Counted from the first letter of the stretch, positions 34,745 to 44,015 are shown. The stretch: 64,000 nt of DNA from Chitinophagales bacterium (GCA_020636535.1 JACJXT010000011.1:248001-312000); one strand, 5' to 3'. Notes: a model not told the origin generated them from the sequence alone. Numbers and translations are program-made.

Positions 34745-35666
34745 AGTCATACAAACAACTGGTAGTTGGTATCAAGTGAGTTTAGAAAATAAACAAACGG
34801 TAAATGCTCGACTAAAAGGTAAGTTTAAATTAGAAAACTTTGACACGACAAATCCAATTGCTGTCGGAGATGAAGTCGAATTAATTTTATTGGATAATAA
34901 TGAATATGTAATAGAAAAAATATTTCCAAGAAAAAACTATATCATTCGTCAGTCACCACGACACAAAACACAAAGGCATATAGTGGCTTCAAATATAGAT
35001 GAAGTACTAATTATAGCAAGTATCAGTCAGCCAAGAACTTCATTAGGATTTATTGATAGAGTAATTGCTGCTGCAGAATGTTATCATATTGCAGTAACTA
35101 TCATCATTAATAAAAAAGATTTATGGAAAGCAAAGGAAAATGAAATTGCAGCAACTTGGATCAATACTTACAGTAATATTGGCTATTCTATTTTTGCAAT
35201 TAATGCTTTTAATCAAGAAGATATTGCACGAGTACGCCAAATTTTAACAGATAAAACTTGTTTGCTTACAGGACATTCTGGTGTAGGAAAAAGCACTTTG
35301 GTCAATCAAATCAATCCAAATTTAAATTTAAAAACAGGACAGATTTCTAATAAATGGAACAAAGGAAAACACACCACTACATTTGCTACATCGTTTGAGA
35401 TATTTGACAATGCTTTTATTATAGATACACCAGGCATTAAAGAATTTGCTTTGCTACACTTAGAACCAGAAGAAGTAAGTGATTATTTTGTAGAGATGAG
35501 ACAGCTAAAAAATCAATGTGAGTATAGTAATTGCATGCACATTAATGAACCGAATTGTGCTGTGCTAACAGCTTTAGCAAAAGATAAAATTGCTATTAGT
35601 CGCTACGAAAGTTATTTAAACATCATCGACAATATAGAAGCCATTAACTATTGGGAAAGAAAGTAA
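34734..35666 (+). CDS. rsgA: ribosome small-subunit-dependent GTPase A
   Basis: RsgA is a circularly permuted GTPase that helps mature the 30S subunit. The 310-residue protein has an OB-fold (about 1-65, beginning KGKVIQTTGSWYQV), the permuted order with INKKD before the P-loop GHSGVGKSTLVNQI near 177, DTPGIKEF near 227, and a C-terminal zinc site with CEYSNCMHINEPNCAV near 258. The start is a TTG overlapping the end of pcrB by 11 bp, which suggests coupled translation. Confidence 0.95.
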   Translation: MKGKVIQTTGSWYQVSLENKQTVNARLKGKFKLENFDTTNPIAVGDEVELILLDNNEYVIEKIFPRKNYIIRQSPRHKTQRHIVASNIDEVLIIASISQPRTSLGFIDRVIAAAECYHIAVTIIINKKDLWKAKENEIAATWINTYSNIGYSIFAINAFNQEDIARVRQILTDKTCLLTGHSGVGKSTLVNQINPNLNLKTGQISNKWNKGKHTTTFATSFEIFDNAFIIDTPGIKEFALLHLEPEEVSDYFVEMRQLKNQCEYSNCMHINEPNCAVLTALAKDKIAISRYESYLNIIDNIEAINYWERK

Positions 35667-35672
35667 GTGGTA

Positions 35673-35966
35673 TTACACTTCATAATCTACACAAACTCTA
35701 TTTGTAGTTAGTGGTTTGATGATTGCTCCTGCTGCTTTGTGTAATGCATGTACTTGATAATTGTTTAGTGCGTCTAACGATTCAAATTCGCTGTATAAAA
35801 CTATATCCCAATTATTTGCTGGTGTATTTGGTGCATTAGTACCGACTTCTATTGTTATCAGTCCATCAATTTTTCCATTCAATTCTTCTAATGCAGTTTT
35901 TATTGCTAGTGCATTTTCTAACTTATTTTCTTCTATCAATTGCCAACAAACAATGTGTTTTATCAT
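35673..35966 (-). CDS. Dabb-family (stress-responsive alpha/beta barrel) protein
   Basis: The 97-residue protein opens MIKHIVCWQL and continues with KTALEELNGKI, VGTNAP, WDIVLYSEFESLDALNNYQVHALHKAA, the pattern of dimeric alpha-beta barrel Dabb proteins. Function in bacteria is mostly unknown; some homologs are plant enzymes or stress proteins. It converges with rsgA and precedes norD on the same strand, although a role in denitrification is not implied. Confidence 0.88.
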   Translation of the reverse strand: MIKHIVCWQLIEENKLENALAIKTALEELNGKIDGLITIEVGTNAPNTPANNWDIVLYSEFESLDALNNYQVHALHKAAGAIIKPLTTNRVCVDYEV

Positions 35967-35994
35967 AATAATATATTCTATTTAAACTTAAGTA

Positions 35995-37770
35995 TTACTG
36001 CGAATATAGTTTTATTTTTTCATATAATTTTACTGCCGATTGTAATAAGTCTATTGGATTGGTAACTATTTGAAAGTGATTCTGTCCAAACATTTGTGGT
36101 AAATAATATTTGGCATTGGCTTCTATTGCTAATGCAAATGAATTGATATTTTGTTGATGCATTTCTTTCAATGCTTGCTTTACATCATAAATGCCATAAC
36201 TGCCTTCGTACTTGTCATAGTCGTTTGGTTTTCCATCAGATAATAAAATTACCCATTTGTTTTTTGATGATCTTTGTGCTATTAGTTGTGTTGCATGTCT
36301 TAATGCAGCACCAATTCTAGTATAGCCACAAGGTTGAACTGCTCCAACAATATATTTTGCATTTTGCCAACTATCGTCAAATGCTTTTATTGTTTGATAC
36401 ACAGTATAATTTCTTGTTTTAGAATAAAAACTGCCTATAGCAAAATCAACTTTATTTTCATTTAAGATTTCACCAAATAAAATAGAGACTTTCTTTTCTA
36501 CATCAATAATTTTGTTGCTATTAGCATATCCATCACTCGACAAACTAGTATCTAATAAAATTAGAATAGACAAATCTGTTTCTCTTTTTCTCTGTGCAAT
36601 ATAAATTTTTTCATTAGGAGATTGCTTCGCATAAATATCAGTATAGAAATCGGTTAAAGCATCTAAATCAAATTCTGTACCATCTGTTTGTCTTTTTATT
36701 TGCTGTTGTTTATTGTTGATGTTGGCTAACATTTTTCGCAAGGACAATAACACTGTTCTATATTCCTGTAAAGTATTTTTATATAATTCAATATTGGTTT
36801 CTGTTATTCTTTTTGGAAATACTTTACAGTATTCTTTTCTATATGATTTTTTTTGATAATTCCATTCATTATAAAGAATATAGTTATTATCAGTTTCGGT
36901 TTCTTTACTTTCTGCAATAGCCATATTTTCTACAAAGTCTGAATGATAAACAGAATGTACGATGTCATCAGCTCGAACTGTAAATTTCATATCTAATTCA
37001 TCTAAAGCATCGCTATGATCTTCTAGCTCATCGCTGCCATCAAAATCTCTCCAATTGCCATGAAATTCGTCTGCTGTTTCTACTTTTTCAAAACTATGAT
37101 TAAGTACATAATCTTCTTGTTGTTTTTTGTCGATAGTTACATTAATAAGTTCTTCTACTGCTTTAACTTTAATGGTTGTTTGTATTGCTTGTTCTTGTTG
37201 CAGTTTTTTATTATCACTAGAAATAGTATGTGTTAAAATGTTATTATTAACTTCTGGTTGATTTACCATCCATTTTCCATACAACCAATTAATAGCTACA
37301 ATATTATTTTTGGCTTGTTTAATTAATTCTTCTTTTAAAGTATTATATATTTTTTCAATTGAAGGAAATTCTTCAAACAATTGCTTTAAAATTATTGGAG
37401 CATATTCGGTTGCTTTTTGTTGAGACAATGCTTCATCAACTACTCCATCTGATTGCCAATTAAAATTTAATTTTTGTTGTATATATAAATACAGTATTCT
37501 ATATATATAGTATTGTTCATTTAATTGTTTCGTTGAAAAAAGCATCATATTTACTGGCAAGAAAAAATTGTCGTTTTTATAACCACCTTCTCTTTTTGCT
37601 GGAAAAATATTAATTGACAAACCAGTTATTGCATTGGCTAAAATATTGAGCTTATGCTTAATGTTAAATAAATGGACTACCTTTTCATCATTGAGTGTTT
37701 TATTTATGCTTTTTTTTCTAAAATATTTAGCGACTTTGGTAAATAATATTTCATCTAAATCTAAGCCCAT
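35995..37770 (-). CDS. norD: nitric oxide reductase activation protein NorD (VWA domain)
   Basis: The 591-residue protein has a long helical N-terminal region and a C-terminal von Willebrand A domain (about 385-590). Its metal site is shown by LILLDTSLSSDG (DxSxS) and a later LLSDGKPNDYDKYEG. NorD works with the AAA+ protein NorQ to insert the non-heme iron into nitric oxide reductase. It directly follows norQ (1 bp apart) in the norC-norB-norQ-norD order. Many similar VWA proteins exist; the nor context decides the call. Confidence 0.9.
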   Translation of the reverse strand: MGLDLDEILFTKVAKYFRKKSINKTLNDEKVVHLFNIKHKLNILANAITGLSINIFPAKREGGYKNDNFFLPVNMMLFSTKQLNEQYYIYRILYLYIQQKLNFNWQSDGVVDEALSQQKATEYAPIILKQLFEEFPSIEKIYNTLKEELIKQAKNNIVAINWLYGKWMVNQPEVNNNILTHTISSDNKKLQQEQAIQTTIKVKAVEELINVTIDKKQQEDYVLNHSFEKVETADEFHGNWRDFDGSDELEDHSDALDELDMKFTVRADDIVHSVYHSDFVENMAIAESKETETDNNYILYNEWNYQKKSYRKEYCKVFPKRITETNIELYKNTLQEYRTVLLSLRKMLANINNKQQQIKRQTDGTEFDLDALTDFYTDIYAKQSPNEKIYIAQRKRETDLSILILLDTSLSSDGYANSNKIIDVEKKVSILFGEILNENKVDFAIGSFYSKTRNYTVYQTIKAFDDSWQNAKYIVGAVQPCGYTRIGAALRHATQLIAQRSSKNKWVILLSDGKPNDYDKYEGSYGIYDVKQALKEMHQQNINSFALAIEANAKYYLPQMFGQNHFQIVTNPIDLLQSAVKLYEKIKLYSQ

Positions 37771-37771
37771 G

Positions 37772-38548
37772 TTAGATTAATAAGTTACACAAATCTTCTA
37801 ATGCTTCAATAACTTCTTGTTCATCTGTAAGTGGTTCAATAATAGCTGTTTTAACCGACAATCTTTTTGGCAAACCAGAAACGATTAAATGTGCAGCATC
37901 TACTAACAAACGAGTAGATACTGTTTCTGTTAATCCAAGTTCTGTTAAATTTCTAATTTTATTGGCAATGTTAACCAAGCTCTTGGCATCAGCACTAGCT
38001 AAGTTGGTTTCGTTCTCAACAATTTCTTGTTCAACAGATTGTTTTGGATAGTTAAATGTTATTGCTACAAATCTTTGTCTTGTAGAAGGTTTAAGTTCTT
38101 TAAAACCTCTTTGATATCCTGGATTGTAAGAAGCTACTAACATGAAATCGTTGTGTGCTTTTATAGTAATTCCTAGTTTATCTATATATAATTCTCGTCT
38201 ATGGTCGGTTAGAGAATGTATAATAACTATTACATCTGGTCGTGCTTCTGCAATTTCATCAAGATATAAAATGGCACCTTGTTTTACTGCTCTGGTTAAA
38301 GGTCCGTCCATCCAAACAGTTTCAGCACCTTTAATAATATATCTTCCAACTAAATCGGTTGCAGAAGTTTCTTCATGGCAACTTACAGTAATCATTTCTT
38401 TATTGTGTTGAGCTGCCATATACTCAACAAACCTTGATTTGCCAGTACCCGTTGGTCCTTTTATCAATAAAGGCAATTTGTTTTGATATGTTTTATCAAA
38501 AACATCTACCTCCTTATCTACAATTTTGTAATAGGGCATTGTTGTCAT
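37772..38548 (-). CDS. norQ: MoxR-type AAA+ ATPase NorQ
   Basis: The 258-residue ATPase has Walker A GPTGTGKS at 31-38, ETSATDLVGRY near 60, Walker B AILYLDEIAEARPDV near 91, and an Arg finger in KPSTRQRFVAI near 150. It belongs to the CbbQ/NirQ/NorQ branch, which remodels metalloenzymes together with a VWA partner. It lies between norB and norD on one strand. Confidence 0.94.
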   Translation of the reverse strand: MTTMPYYKIVDKEVDVFDKTYQNKLPLLIKGPTGTGKSRFVEYMAAQHNKEMITVSCHEETSATDLVGRYIIKGAETVWMDGPLTRAVKQGAILYLDEIAEARPDVIVIIHSLTDHRRELYIDKLGITIKAHNDFMLVASYNPGYQRGFKELKPSTRQRFVAITFNYPKQSVEQEIVENETNLASADAKSLVNIANKIRNLTELGLTETVSTRLLVDAAHLIVSGLPKRLSVKTAIIEPLTDEQEVIEALEDLCNLLI

Positions 38549-38566
38549 CTATTAATATATTAAATA

Positions 38567-39904
38567 TTATTCTGAAACGACTAAAGCTTCATCGTTTGGT
38601 TTTCCGTATTTAATAAATTCGTATATAAACAGAATTACTCCTGTAGTAAATAGAGTAGCACAAATTGTAAGTACTAAGAAATGTACTTCAATTTCTTTTT
38701 GTACCATACCAAAATCTAAGCCCATTCTTCTTTCTAAATAAACTTGAGCAACACCTGCTACAGCAAAAGCACTTGTCATGCCTAACATACCAATAGTAGT
38801 TAACCAAAAAGCTAACTGACCAGCTACTGTTTCGTACAGTTTTCTTCCTGTTAAATTTGGCATAGCAAAACTAATAAAGGCAAAAACAATCATACCATAT
38901 GCTCCCCAAAAAGCTAAGTGACCGTGCATTGCTGTTACTAAAGTACCATGTGTATATAAATTTACTTGTGGTAGTGTATGTGCCATTCCTAGTAATCCAG
39001 CACCAATAAATGAAACAATAGCAGCACCTAATGTCCAATATAAAGCTTGTTTATTTGGATGATTTCTTTCGCCTTTTCTATACATTGCTAAAGCAAATAG
39101 TGCCATACCTAAAAATGCTAATGGCTCTAATGCAGAAAAAATTCCTCCAACAATTAACCAAATTTTTCCTACACCTATATAGTAGTAATGGTGTCCTGTT
39201 CCTAGTATTCCTGATAAGAAAGTTAAACCAACGATAATGTATAACCATTTTTCAATAACTTCTCTATCTACACCTGTTAGTTTTATCAATAAAAAGGCTA
39301 AGATACCACCCATGATTAATTCCCAAACACCTTCAACCCATAAGTGTACTACCCACCATCTAAAGAAAGAATCGACAGTTTGATTGTCGAACCAAATCAT
39401 TCCTGGAAGATATAGTAATGCTGCAAAAACCAAACCCATTGTTAGTACTAATGAAGTTGTGGTGCGTTGTTTTCCTTTAAATAAAGTCATTAAAATAATT
39501 CCTAAAAAGGTTAATACATTTACTACGACTAAGTAGTCTAATGGTCGTGGTATTTCTAAGAATTTTCTTCCTTCCCAATAGTTAAAGTGATAACCAATAA
39601 TGGCAACAACACCAACTACTGCTAGTGAGATTAATTGTACATATGCTAATTTTACACTTACTAATTCGTGTTGTGCTTCTTCTGGAATAATGTAGTAAGC
39701 TGCTCCCATAAATCCAGATAATAACCAAACAACTAATAAATTGGTATGCACTGCTCTTGCTGTGTTAAATGGAATAAAGTTGTGTAATCCATCAAAACCC
39801 ATATGAGCAAAACTCATAATAAAACCATATACTAATTGTAATACCAACAATAGCATAGAAAATGCAAAGAACCAATAGGCAACTTTTTGTGATTTATATT
39901 TCAT
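38567..39904 (-). CDS. norB: nitric oxide reductase cytochrome b subunit NorB
   Basis: NorB reduces two NO to N2O in the inner membrane. The 445-residue protein has about twelve membrane segments. Conserved histidines for the hemes and Fe(B) are seen in FNTARAVHTNLLVVWLL near 47, VVHLWVEGVWELI near 187, LGTGHHYYYIG near 237, and LYTHGTLVTAMHGHLAFWG near 325. The HH pair and the Glu in WVEGVWE are typical of NorB. It has no quinol-oxidase N-terminal extension and the norC gene is present, so it is a cytochrome-c-dependent cNOR. It lies 16 bp after norC. Confidence 0.97.
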   Translation of the reverse strand: MKYKSQKVAYWFFAFSMLLLVLQLVYGFIMSFAHMGFDGLHNFIPFNTARAVHTNLLVVWLLSGFMGAAYYIIPEEAQHELVSVKLAYVQLISLAVVGVVAIIGYHFNYWEGRKFLEIPRPLDYLVVVNVLTFLGIILMTLFKGKQRTTTSLVLTMGLVFAALLYLPGMIWFDNQTVDSFFRWWVVHLWVEGVWELIMGGILAFLLIKLTGVDREVIEKWLYIIVGLTFLSGILGTGHHYYYIGVGKIWLIVGGIFSALEPLAFLGMALFALAMYRKGERNHPNKQALYWTLGAAIVSFIGAGLLGMAHTLPQVNLYTHGTLVTAMHGHLAFWGAYGMIVFAFISFAMPNLTGRKLYETVAGQLAFWLTTIGMLGMTSAFAVAGVAQVYLERRMGLDFGMVQKEIEVHFLVLTICATLFTTGVILFIYEFIKYGKPNDEALVVSE

Positions 39905-39920
39905 GATAATATTTTTTAAT

Positions 39921-40343
39921 TTATTTTAAATCTGGTTTTGCAGGAAAACCATTCAAATCTGTTTCGTTAATCCATTTTAAAAAAGCTATAACATCATTAG
40001 CATCTTCTTCAGACATATGATAAGCTACCATTTTTCTTCCATTAGGTGCCCAAGGAACTGGATTGGTAAGTACTACTTTTACAAAACCTTCGCCTCTTCT
40101 GTCAATAACTCGAGTAAGTTCTGGTGCATAGTAAGCACCCTCACCTAAAATAGTATGGCAACCCATACAGTTATTTTTTTCCCAAATTTCTTTACCTCTT
40201 ACAACAGCATCAGAAAGTTGTTCTGAATGTGTTTGTTTTGGTACATCATTGGCTAACGAATCCCACGATAGTACAATGAATACTAAAAATGTTACAACAG
40301 TTCCTCCTAAGAAGAAAAACCGTGCTTGTGATTTTGATAACAT
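39921..40343 (-). CDS. norC: nitric oxide reductase cytochrome c subunit NorC
   Basis: The 140-residue protein has an N-terminal membrane anchor (about 8-28) and a single heme c site CMGCH near 58-62, followed by ILGEGAYYAPELTRV and a Met-ligand region with GRKMVAYHM near 100. It passes electrons from periplasmic carriers to NorB. It is the first gene of norC-norB-norQ-norD. Upstream are 156 bp containing two near-palindromic sites that may control the operon. Confidence 0.95.
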   Translation of the reverse strand: MLSKSQARFFFLGGTVVTFLVFIVLSWDSLANDVPKQTHSEQLSDAVVRGKEIWEKNNCMGCHTILGEGAYYAPELTRVIDRRGEGFVKVVLTNPVPWAPNGRKMVAYHMSEEDANDVIAFLKWINETDLNGFPAKPDLK

Positions 40344-40421
40344 CTTATTTGATTTTAAATATTATAAATAAATTCTTCTGTGGTTTTACCCATTCAAATT
40401 TATTCATAAACTTTGAATAAC

Positions 40422-40435
40422 GGACAATTTTATCC
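40422..40435 (-). promoter_or_regulatory. candidate operator 1 upstream of norC
   Basis: On the minus strand GGATAAAATTGTCC is palindromic at six of seven base pairs. It lies about 80 bp before norC. A second copy starts 48 bp away in the same gap, with matching flanks (AA before, TT-rich after). Confidence 0.5.
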
Positions 40436-40469
40436 TTTATAAAAGTAAAATTAATTATAATATAACAAT

Positions 40470-40483
40470 GGACAATTTTGTCT
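40470..40483 (-). promoter_or_regulatory. candidate operator 2 upstream of norC
   Basis: AGACAAAATTGTCC on the minus strand pairs at six of seven positions and shares ACAAAATTGTCC or its near form with operator 1. The two copies are direct repeats on the norC sense strand. Confidence 0.5.
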
Positions 40484-40499
40484 TTTATTGAAGGTGTAA

Positions 40500-41489
40500 T
40501 TAAAAAGTTTCTAGAGAATAATTTGCTTTTAAATCATCTAAAATTTCAAAAATTATATTGGGTGATTTTTCTGTACATAATAGTGTTCTGTATGGTTTGA
40601 TATTTGGCAATCCTTTTAAGTAATTGGCATAATGTTGTCGCATTTCCAAAATACCTAAAACCTCACCTTTCCATTCAATAGCATATTGAACATGTTGCTT
40701 AATAACAGCAACTCTTTCTTCAATATCTGGAGATTCTACGATGGTTCCATCTTTAAAATATTGTTTTACTTGTTTAAAAAACCAAGGTGCTCCAATAGCT
40801 GCTCTGCCAATCATAATACCATCAACACCATATTTGTTTTTATACTCCATAGCTTTTTGTGGTGAATCAATATCGCCATTGCCAAAAATTGGAATGTGCA
40901 TTCGTGGATTGTTTTTTACTTCCGCAATTAGTGTCCAATCTGCTTCGCCTTTGTACATTTGTTTTCTTGTTCTGCCATGAATAGATAACGCTTGAATGCC
41001 TACATCTTGTAATCGTTCTGCAACTTCTACAATGTGTTTGCTATTATCATCCCAACCTAAACGAGTTTTTACAGTAACTGGTTTTTGTGTTGATTTTACG
41101 ACCATTTCTGTTAGTCGAATCATTTTTGGAATGTCTTGTAAAATTCCTGCTCCAGCCATTTTGCACACTACTTTTTTAACAGGACAACCAAAATTAATAT
41201 CAATAATATCTGGATTGGCTTGCTCAATTATTTTAGCAGACTCACTCATTACTGTTTCATCACCACCAAACATTTGAATGCCAATTGGTCGTTCGTAATC
41301 GAAAATGTCTAATTTCTGTACACTCTTTTTAGCATCTCTAATTAATCCTTCAGAAGAAATAAATTCAGTAAACATTAAATCGGCACCATATTGTTTACAC
41401 AAAGCACGAAATGGTGGATCGCTTACATCTTCCATTGGTGCAAGTATAAATGGAAACGCTTCAAAACTTATATTTCCTATTTTAATCAA
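40500..41489 (-). CDS. dusB: tRNA-dihydrouridine synthase (DusB-like)
   Basis: Dus enzymes reduce uridine to dihydrouridine in tRNA D-loops with FMN and NADPH. The 329-residue protein shows LAPMEDVSDPPFRALC near 16, INFGCPVKKVVCKMAGAGIL near 95 with the catalytic Cys, VKTRLGWDD near 138, HGRTRKQMYKG near 167 and NGDIDSP near 200. The start is a TTG. Its promoter box faces that of the divergent CPBP gene only 2 bp away. Confidence 0.95.
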   Translation of the reverse strand: MIKIGNISFEAFPFILAPMEDVSDPPFRALCKQYGADLMFTEFISSEGLIRDAKKSVQKLDIFDYERPIGIQMFGGDETVMSESAKIIEQANPDIIDINFGCPVKKVVCKMAGAGILQDIPKMIRLTEMVVKSTQKPVTVKTRLGWDDNSKHIVEVAERLQDVGIQALSIHGRTRKQMYKGEADWTLIAEVKNNPRMHIPIFGNGDIDSPQKAMEYKNKYGVDGIMIGRAAIGAPWFFKQVKQYFKDGTIVESPDIEERVAVIKQHVQYAIEWKGEVLGILEMRQHYANYLKGLPNIKPYRTLLCTEKSPNIIFEILDDLKANYSLETF

Positions 41490-41508
41490 AATTGGCTGTT
41501 TTAATGTC

Positions 41509-41526
41509 TATCTTTGCACAAAGATA
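41509..41526. promoter_or_regulatory. face-to-face divergent promoter boxes for dus and CPBP protease
   Basis: TATCTTTG on the plus strand (41509-41516) and TATCTTTG on the minus strand (41519-41526) are separated by 2 bp, forming TATCTTTGCACAAAGATA. Each box lies near the predicted start site of the other promoter, so both cannot be occupied at once. Confidence 0.65.
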
Positions 41527-41532
41527 ATAGTA

Positions 41533-42435
41533 ATGGAAGAATTAAAATCAAACTTTAATAAATATCCATATCCAGTTCAATTGATTTTACTTTTTGTAAT
41601 TTTTGGATTTTGTTTTTTTGGCGGACAATTACTCGCTGGTGGAATTATGGTAGCTGCTTATGGTTTAGCTGTAATTGACATTAAAAATTTACTTACCGAA
41701 GCTGTTAACTTGCATCCATTACGCTTTGCACAAATGATTACTACTCTTGTTGTATTTCTGTTGCCTGCAATGTTGTTTAGCAAATTAACCACCAATGACT
41801 ACTTCGATTATCCTAAGAAAAAGAGTTATAATAAGCAACTGCTTTTCTTAATTCCACTTCTAATTATTAGTTTTTATCCTTTGCTGAGTGTTGTGTTTGA
41901 AATCAATAAAAATTCTTTTTTTGCAGATTGGCTAGTATCACAACAAGAAGAATACAAGCTATTGATAGAAAATTTATTATCTGGAACAAGTGTAAGTACT
42001 TTTCTAATTAATTTTTTAATGATTGCCATTTTACCAGCTATTGCAGAAGAATGGTTTTTTAGAGGAACACTTCAAGAATTTCTATCAAAAAAAGCCAATA
42101 TACACTTTGCTATAATATGGTCAGCTATTGTTTTTAGTCTAATTCATTTTGAGTTTTCTGGTTTTCTTCCAAGAATAGCTTTAGGTGTTTTACTTGGATA
42201 TATCTATTATTTTTCTGGCAATATTTGGTTGGCTGTACTAGCACATTTATTTAACAATGGCATGGAAGTTTTGGGTGTTTATTTAGGTAATATAGGTGTT
42301 ATTTCTAAAGATTTAACAGGCGATCCTACGATGCCTAGTGCTGTTATAATTATAACTAGTACAATTGCATTTGCAGTTTTGATGATGCTTTTTTATAAAA
42401 TTGGTAATAAAAAAAGCACTACTTTTGTGAGCTAA
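41533..42435 (+). CDS. CPBP-family intramembrane metalloprotease
   Basis: The 300-residue protein has about eight membrane segments and the three CPBP motifs: EEWFFRG (EExxxR) near 175, SLIHFEF (FxxxH-type) near 208, and HLFNNGM (HxxxN) near 240. The family includes Rce1-like proteases and bacteriocin-immunity proteins. I choose the ATG at 41533 because it follows the promoter box and gives a normal N-terminus; the open frame continues upstream into dus. It is followed 4 bp later by cdsA. Confidence 0.9.
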   Translation: MEELKSNFNKYPYPVQLILLFVIFGFCFFGGQLLAGGIMVAAYGLAVIDIKNLLTEAVNLHPLRFAQMITTLVVFLLPAMLFSKLTTNDYFDYPKKKSYNKQLLFLIPLLIISFYPLLSVVFEINKNSFFADWLVSQQEEYKLLIENLLSGTSVSTFLINFLMIAILPAIAEEWFFRGTLQEFLSKKANIHFAIIWSAIVFSLIHFEFSGFLPRIALGVLLGYIYYFSGNIWLAVLAHLFNNGMEVLGVYLGNIGVISKDLTGDPTMPSAVIIITSTIAFAVLMMLFYKIGNKKSTTFVS

Positions 42436-42439
42436 ATCT

Positions 42440-43309
42440 ATGGATTTAAAAGATACAGGTGTAAGAATTGCCTCAGGCATTGTTTTTTTAATTATCATGA
42501 TTGGTAGTGTAATGCTATCTGAGTGGTCGTACTTTATATTGTTTGCATTACTTACATGCTTTACACTAATGGAATATCATACTATTACTTATCCATTGAC
42601 AGATGTTAACAGAAAATGGCAAGTAGCTTATAAAGCATTAGCAAGTATAAGTGGAGTTTTGTATTTTATTTCTTGTTTCTTCGTAGCTAAAGGTGAATTG
42701 CCAGCAGCTTCATTACTTATAGTGGTATTAATGCCATTGTTTTGGTTAACGATTGAGCTATTCAACACTAGTAATTCTAACATTATTAATTTTTCTAGAA
42801 ACATGGTTGGCTTCTTATATGTAGTACTACCATTTTCTGCTACTTGTTTTATTGCTGTTCCTAGTGGAAAATATACCTATGCTTATTTGTTGGCTATTAT
42901 GATTTTTGCTTGGAGCAATGATTCTTTTGCCTATTTATTTGGTTCATTATTTGGTAAGCATAAAATGTTTGAAAGAGTATCACCAAAAAAATCGTGGGAA
43001 GGATTTTTTGGTGGTGTAATAGGAAGTATTGGTTTTAGTTACTTGTTGTTTTTATTTTACCAATGGAAAGCATTGGGTTTAGATACTAGTGCTTTTGTTT
43101 GGAAAGACTTTGCCATTTTAGCATTAATTACTGCTGTTACAAGTACTATTGGCGATTTTTGTGAGTCGATGTTAAAACGAAATTTAAAAATAAAAGATAG
43201 TGGTACTATTATGCCAGGACATGGTGGTTTTTTAGATAGATTTGATGGACTACTATTTGCATTTCCTGTTAGTTTATTTTATTTATTGGTAATAAAACAA
43301 TATATTTAA
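42440..43309 (+). CDS. cdsA: phosphatidate cytidylyltransferase
   Basis: CdsA makes CDP-diacylglycerol from phosphatidic acid and CTP, the branch point for membrane phospholipids. The 289-residue integral membrane protein has the family signature near its end: SMLKRNLKIKDSGTIMPGHG followed by GFLDRFDG. Several membrane segments precede it, and SPKKSWEGFFGG near 180 is also conserved. It sits 16 bp before psd, which acts two steps later in phosphatidylethanolamine synthesis. Confidence 0.96.
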   Translation: MDLKDTGVRIASGIVFLIIMIGSVMLSEWSYFILFALLTCFTLMEYHTITYPLTDVNRKWQVAYKALASISGVLYFISCFFVAKGELPAASLLIVVLMPLFWLTIELFNTSNSNIINFSRNMVGFLYVVLPFSATCFIAVPSGKYTYAYLLAIMIFAWSNDSFAYLFGSLFGKHKMFERVSPKKSWEGFFGGVIGSIGFSYLLFLFYQWKALGLDTSAFVWKDFAILALITAVTSTIGDFCESMLKRNLKIKDSGTIMPGHGGFLDRFDGLLFAFPVSLFYLLVIKQYI

Positions 43310-43324
43310 TTTGAGGTTTCGCAT

Positions 43325-43993
43325 ATGAAAGAAAACACCTATATACATAGAGAAGGTTGGACAATAATTGTAGTAACTGTTTTATTAACATTACTTTTTA
43401 ATTTGATTGTTTGGTACTTCTTTCATCAACATATTTATATAGTACTTGCTATAAAAATTTTAAGTGCTGTATTCTTGTTTTTTGTAGTCTATTTTTTTAG
43501 AAATCCGAGTAGAGAAATCATTTTAGATGAAAAGAAAATTATTGCACCAGCAGATGGTACTATCGTTGTAGTAGAAGAAGTGTATGAACCAGAATATTTT
43601 AAAGCTCAGAAATTACAAGTGTCTATATTTATGTCGCCTAGTAATGTTCATGTGAATAGAACACCTATTGGCGGAAAAATTACTTATGCTAAATATCACG
43701 ATGGCAATTATTTAGTAGCATGGCATCCAAAATCATCAACCGAAAATGAAAGAACTTCTATAGTTATTGACAATGGTTCTTTTGATGTAATGTTGAGACA
43801 AATTGCTGGAAAAGTTGCTAGAAGAATTGTATATTATATTAAACAAGACGAAGAAGTAGCTCAAGGTTACAGCTTTGGTTTTATAAAATTTGGTTCTCGA
43901 ATAGATTTGTTTTTGCCACTAGATACTAAAGTAAATGTAATACTTGGACAAAAGGTAAAAGGAGGCATTACTATTATAGGTGAGATGAAGTGA
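43325..43993 (+). CDS. psd: phosphatidylserine decarboxylase proenzyme (short form)
   Basis: Psd converts phosphatidylserine to phosphatidylethanolamine. The 222-residue short form has two N-terminal membrane segments (about 13-35, 38-58), FFRNPSREI near 60, FMSPSNVHVNRTPIGGKI near 102 and the self-cleavage site in IKFGSRIDLFLP near 193, where the Gly-Ser bond is cut and the Ser becomes the pyruvoyl group. It follows cdsA by 15 bp. pssA is not in the window. Confidence 0.95.
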   Translation: MKENTYIHREGWTIIVVTVLLTLLFNLIVWYFFHQHIYIVLAIKILSAVFLFFVVYFFRNPSREIILDEKKIIAPADGTIVVVEEVYEPEYFKAQKLQVSIFMSPSNVHVNRTPIGGKITYAKYHDGNYLVAWHPKSSTENERTSIVIDNGSFDVMLRQIAGKVARRIVYYIKQDEEVAQGYSFGFIKFGSRIDLFLPLDTKVNVILGQKVKGGITIIGEMK

Positions 43994-44015
43994 TAACAAA
44001 ATAAACATTTATCAA

